Of a stretch of 9,218 bases of DNA, positions 8,271 to 9,218 are shown in pieces (position 1 is the stretch's first letter; every line of letters starts with the position of its first letter). A model generated the notes under the pieces. The model saw nothing but the letters and a program-made list of their open reading frames with translations. It ran no database searches and was not told the DNA's origin. A program made the translations under genes and the position numbers. The DNA comes from an uncultured Eubacteriales bacterium. Lineage in GTDB: Bacteria > Bacillota > Clostridia > Lachnospirales > Lachnospiraceae. Where the stretch lies: assembly GCA_949297565.1 (NCBI GenBank), contig CASFUI010000049.1, positions 1 through 9,218 of the forward strand, read 5' to 3'.

Positions 8271-8460
8271 CAAGATAAGCAGCTTTACACATCAGACGAC
8301 AGCTGAGGGTGAGCGCGTTGACTTTACCTTTACTCAAATCGACAGCGAGACAGGCAAGGTGAAAAAGAGTAACCAACACTCGAACATAATTCTTCTTGAC
8401 GATGAATGCGTGAATGCAGTTGAGGTTATTAAAAATAAGCTGCTCACAGCTATAGAATGA
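8257..8460 (+). CDS. Small conserved phage protein of unknown function after the tail fibre gene
   Basis: This is a 67-residue soluble protein whose start overlaps the fibre gene end by 14 bases. The pattern is an N-terminal SLINKISSF helix, then TAEGERVDFTFTQID, a turn with a KKSNQ segment, and ILLDDECVNAVEVIKNKL. I recall similar small proteins (T-x-EGER-[LIV]-x-[FY]-T-x-x-x-ID, then a short hydrophobic strand and a helix) located between tail fibre and lysis genes in many Firmicutes phages, where they remain unnamed. The very strong ribosome binding site suggests high expression, which would fit a structural or assembly role, but this is inference. It has no membrane segment, so a holin role is unlikely. 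The stop (TGA, 8458-8460) overlaps the next ribosome binding site. Confidence 0.8.
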   Translation: MSLINKISSFTHQTTAEGERVDFTFTQIDSETGKVKKSNQHSNIILLDDECVNAVEVIKNKLLTAIE

Positions 8461-8470
8461 GGTGATAAAA

Positions 8471-8491
8471 ATGTATAACGACAGTTCATAG
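8471..8491 (+). CDS. Possible 6-codon leader ORF (MYNDSS) or remnant start of a lost gene
   Basis: An ATG at 8471 is preceded by GAGGTGAT (8459-8466), an excellent Shine-Dalgarno sequence, with about 8 bases between GAGG and the ATG. The reading frame closes after six codons at TAG (8489-8491), which overlaps the first bases of the terminator stem. Such a strong site is unlikely to be by chance in front of a six-codon frame. It may be a leader peptide that affects termination, or the scar of a deleted small gene such as the XkdX-type ORFs that often lie here in related phages. The sequence alone does not decide. Confidence 0.35.
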   Translation: MYNDSS

Positions 8492-8512
8492 ACGCACGCA
8501 GCGTCTTTTTTT
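8490..8512 (+). terminator. Small intrinsic terminator between the tail and lysis genes
   Basis: AGACGC (8490-8495) pairs with GCGTCT (8501-8506) around the loop ACGCA, and T residues run from 8506 to 8512. The stem is only 6 base pairs, so termination is probably partial. It would let some transcripts continue into the holin and endolysin. There is no A run on the upstream side, so it works only in the + direction. I see no clear promoter between it and the holin. Confidence 0.7.
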
Positions 8513-8529
8513 AATGCAAAAAATACAAA

Positions 8530-8545
8530 GTTGCACTGGCGCAAC
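8530..8545 (+). promoter_or_regulatory. Possible RNA hairpin just upstream of the holin ribosome binding site
   Basis: GTTGC (8530-8534) and GCAAC (8541-8545) can form a 5-base-pair stem with a 6-base loop. The stem ends directly before the holin ribosome binding site (GGAAAGG, 8546-8552). It could affect holin translation timing. It is short and lacks a T run, so it is not a terminator, and chance cannot be excluded. Confidence 0.3.
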
Positions 8546-8558
8546 GGAAAGGATTGAA

Positions 8559-9011
8559 ATGGAAAAAATAAAAGCGATGATTACAGCAATATGGGGAGCG
8601 TTAATGAGTTTTTTTGGAATTCTTGCAATTCCGGTTATACTGCTTGTCTGCTGTAATGTTATTGATTATGTAACAGGACTTGTAGCGTCTAAGTATAGAA
8701 ATGAGCAGTTAGACAGCTACAAAGGAATAAAAGGTATCGCAAAGAAAATATGTATGTGGCTGCTCGTAGCTGTTGGAGCAATAGTTGACGCACTTTTGTC
8801 TTACGCATCATCAGCTGTAGGTATATCATTGCCATTTACGTTTCTAATTGCGTGTGTGGTTGCGATATGGCTTGTATGTAATGAACTTTTAAGTATTTTG
8901 GAGAACATAAATGACATAGGAGTTGCCTTGCCGCCATTTTTACAGCCTGTTGTGGAAAATTTAAAAAGCAAGGTTGAAGATAAGACAGTTGAAGAAAGAG
9001 AGGATAAATAA
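8559..9011 (+). CDS. Phage holin (toxin secretion/phage lysis holin family)
   Basis: This is a 150-residue membrane protein that should form lesions in the cytoplasmic membrane and release or activate the endolysin. The start at 8559 is preferred because GGAAAGG (8546-8552) lies 6 bases before it. The longer frame from 8514 begins within the terminator region and has no such site. Hydrophobic segments lie at about residues 8-43, 63-84 and 90-113. Residues 33-44 (NVIDYVTGLVAS), followed by DSYKGIKGIAKK at 52-63 and then WLLVAVGAIVD, are the hallmark of the phage_holin_4-type family. NELLSILENINDIG and the proline-containing LPPFLQPVVENLK also fit, and the tail is charged (EDKTVEEREDK). Its stop overlaps the endolysin start as TAATG, so the two are probably translationally coupled. 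Length is normal for the family. Confidence 0.92.
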   Translation: MEKIKAMITAIWGALMSFFGILAIPVILLVCCNVIDYVTGLVASKYRNEQLDSYKGIKGIAKKICMWLLVAVGAIVDALLSYASSAVGISLPFTFLIACVVAIWLVCNELLSILENINDIGVALPPFLQPVVENLKSKVEDKTVEEREDK

Positions 9012-9218
9012 TGTACAAGGTAATTGATATTTCAGAAAATCAGCCGGACGGCTGCATTGATTTTGAGAAGATTAAGGAAAGCGGTGTGCGCGGAGTAATC
9101 TGCCGTGCCGGTTACGGCCAGTATTCGGAACAGAAGGACAAGTGCTTTGATGAACATATGAGAAACGCCGCATCTGCCGGACTTGCTCTTGGCGCATACT
9201 GGTTTTGTTATGCAAGAA
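9011..9218 (+). CDS. GH25 lysozyme-type endolysin, 3' end cut off by the window
   Basis: The first 69 residues of a peptidoglycan hydrolase are visible. MYKVIDISENQPD contains the N-terminal Asp of the GH25 barrel, DFEKIKESGVRGVICRAGYG gives the second beta strand with its RAGYG motif, and the CFDEHMRNAASAGLALGAYW segment with FCYAR fits the next strand. The catalytic D-x-E motif of GH25 lies beyond the window end, so activity and any cell-wall-binding domain cannot be assessed. GH25 enzymes cut the bond between N-acetylmuramic acid and N-acetylglucosamine. No signal peptide is visible, consistent with release through the holin encoded just upstream. GAGAGG (8998-9003) lies 7 bases before the ATG, which overlaps the holin stop by one base. 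Confidence 0.92.
   Translation, partial: MYKVIDISENQPDGCIDFEKIKESGVRGVICRAGYGQYSEQKDKCFDEHMRNAASAGLALGAYWFCYAR

Noticed and set aside
8514..8516. ATG at 8514 as the start of the holin
   Set aside because: It lies just after the terminator T run with no ribosome binding site and would add a non-hydrophobic 15-residue extension; 8559 is better supported.
1056..8544. Minus-strand open frames across the tail genes
   Set aside because: They lie opposite well-supported tail genes and show no recognisable protein features or ribosome binding sites, so they are shadows of the coding strand.
8513..8558. Promoter for the lysis genes
   Set aside because: TTGCAC at 8531 resembles a -35 box, but no -10 box lies at the right distance before the holin start, and no other pair was convincing.

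Overview
The window is a stretch of a tailed-phage (siphovirus-type) genome or prophage from a low-GC Gram-positive host, most likely a member of the Clostridia (Bacillota). I infer this from the A+T-rich coding sequence, the strong AGGAGGTGA-type ribosome binding sites, the gene order, and the style of the tail and holin proteins. TGA, TAA and TAG all act as stops here, so there is no sign of stop-codon reassignment. Nothing distinguishes a free phage from an integrated prophage: no attachment site, integrase or bacterial gene is present.

Layout, all on the + strand. Positions 1-521 hold the end of the tail assembly chaperone pair: a first product stopping at 327 and a longer product made by a -1 slip on a run of nine A. 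Positions 524-2506 encode the tape measure protein, overlapping by 4 bases the distal tail protein (Dit) at 2503-3204. A 141-residue protein of unknown role (3221-3646) sits between Dit and the next tail gene. Positions 3660-8270 encode one 1536-residue protein that joins a tail-tip/endopeptidase-like N-terminal domain (Tal) to a long modular fibre with probable receptor-binding domains. A 67-residue conserved-looking small protein (8257-8460) follows. Then come a 6-codon ORF with an excellent ribosome binding site and a small intrinsic terminator (8471-8512), and finally the lysis genes: a holin (8559-9011) and the start of a GH25 lysozyme-type endolysin (9011 to the window end).

How it works together: the chaperones load onto the tape measure to direct tail-tube assembly, the tape measure sets tail length, and Dit joins the tube to the tip. 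The Tal-fibre protein contacts the host surface. Late in infection the holin opens the membrane so that the endolysin can reach peptidoglycan. Genes are packed with overlaps or gaps of about 20 bases or less, as expected of one late operon. The only real non-coding gap (8461-8558) carries the terminator and two possible RNA control structures. I see no defence system, mobile element, tRNA, CRISPR array or clearly new multi-gene system. The most interesting points are the mini-ORF/terminator arrangement ahead of the lysis genes, a clustered cysteine pattern in the fibre, and the extra gene between Dit and Tal.
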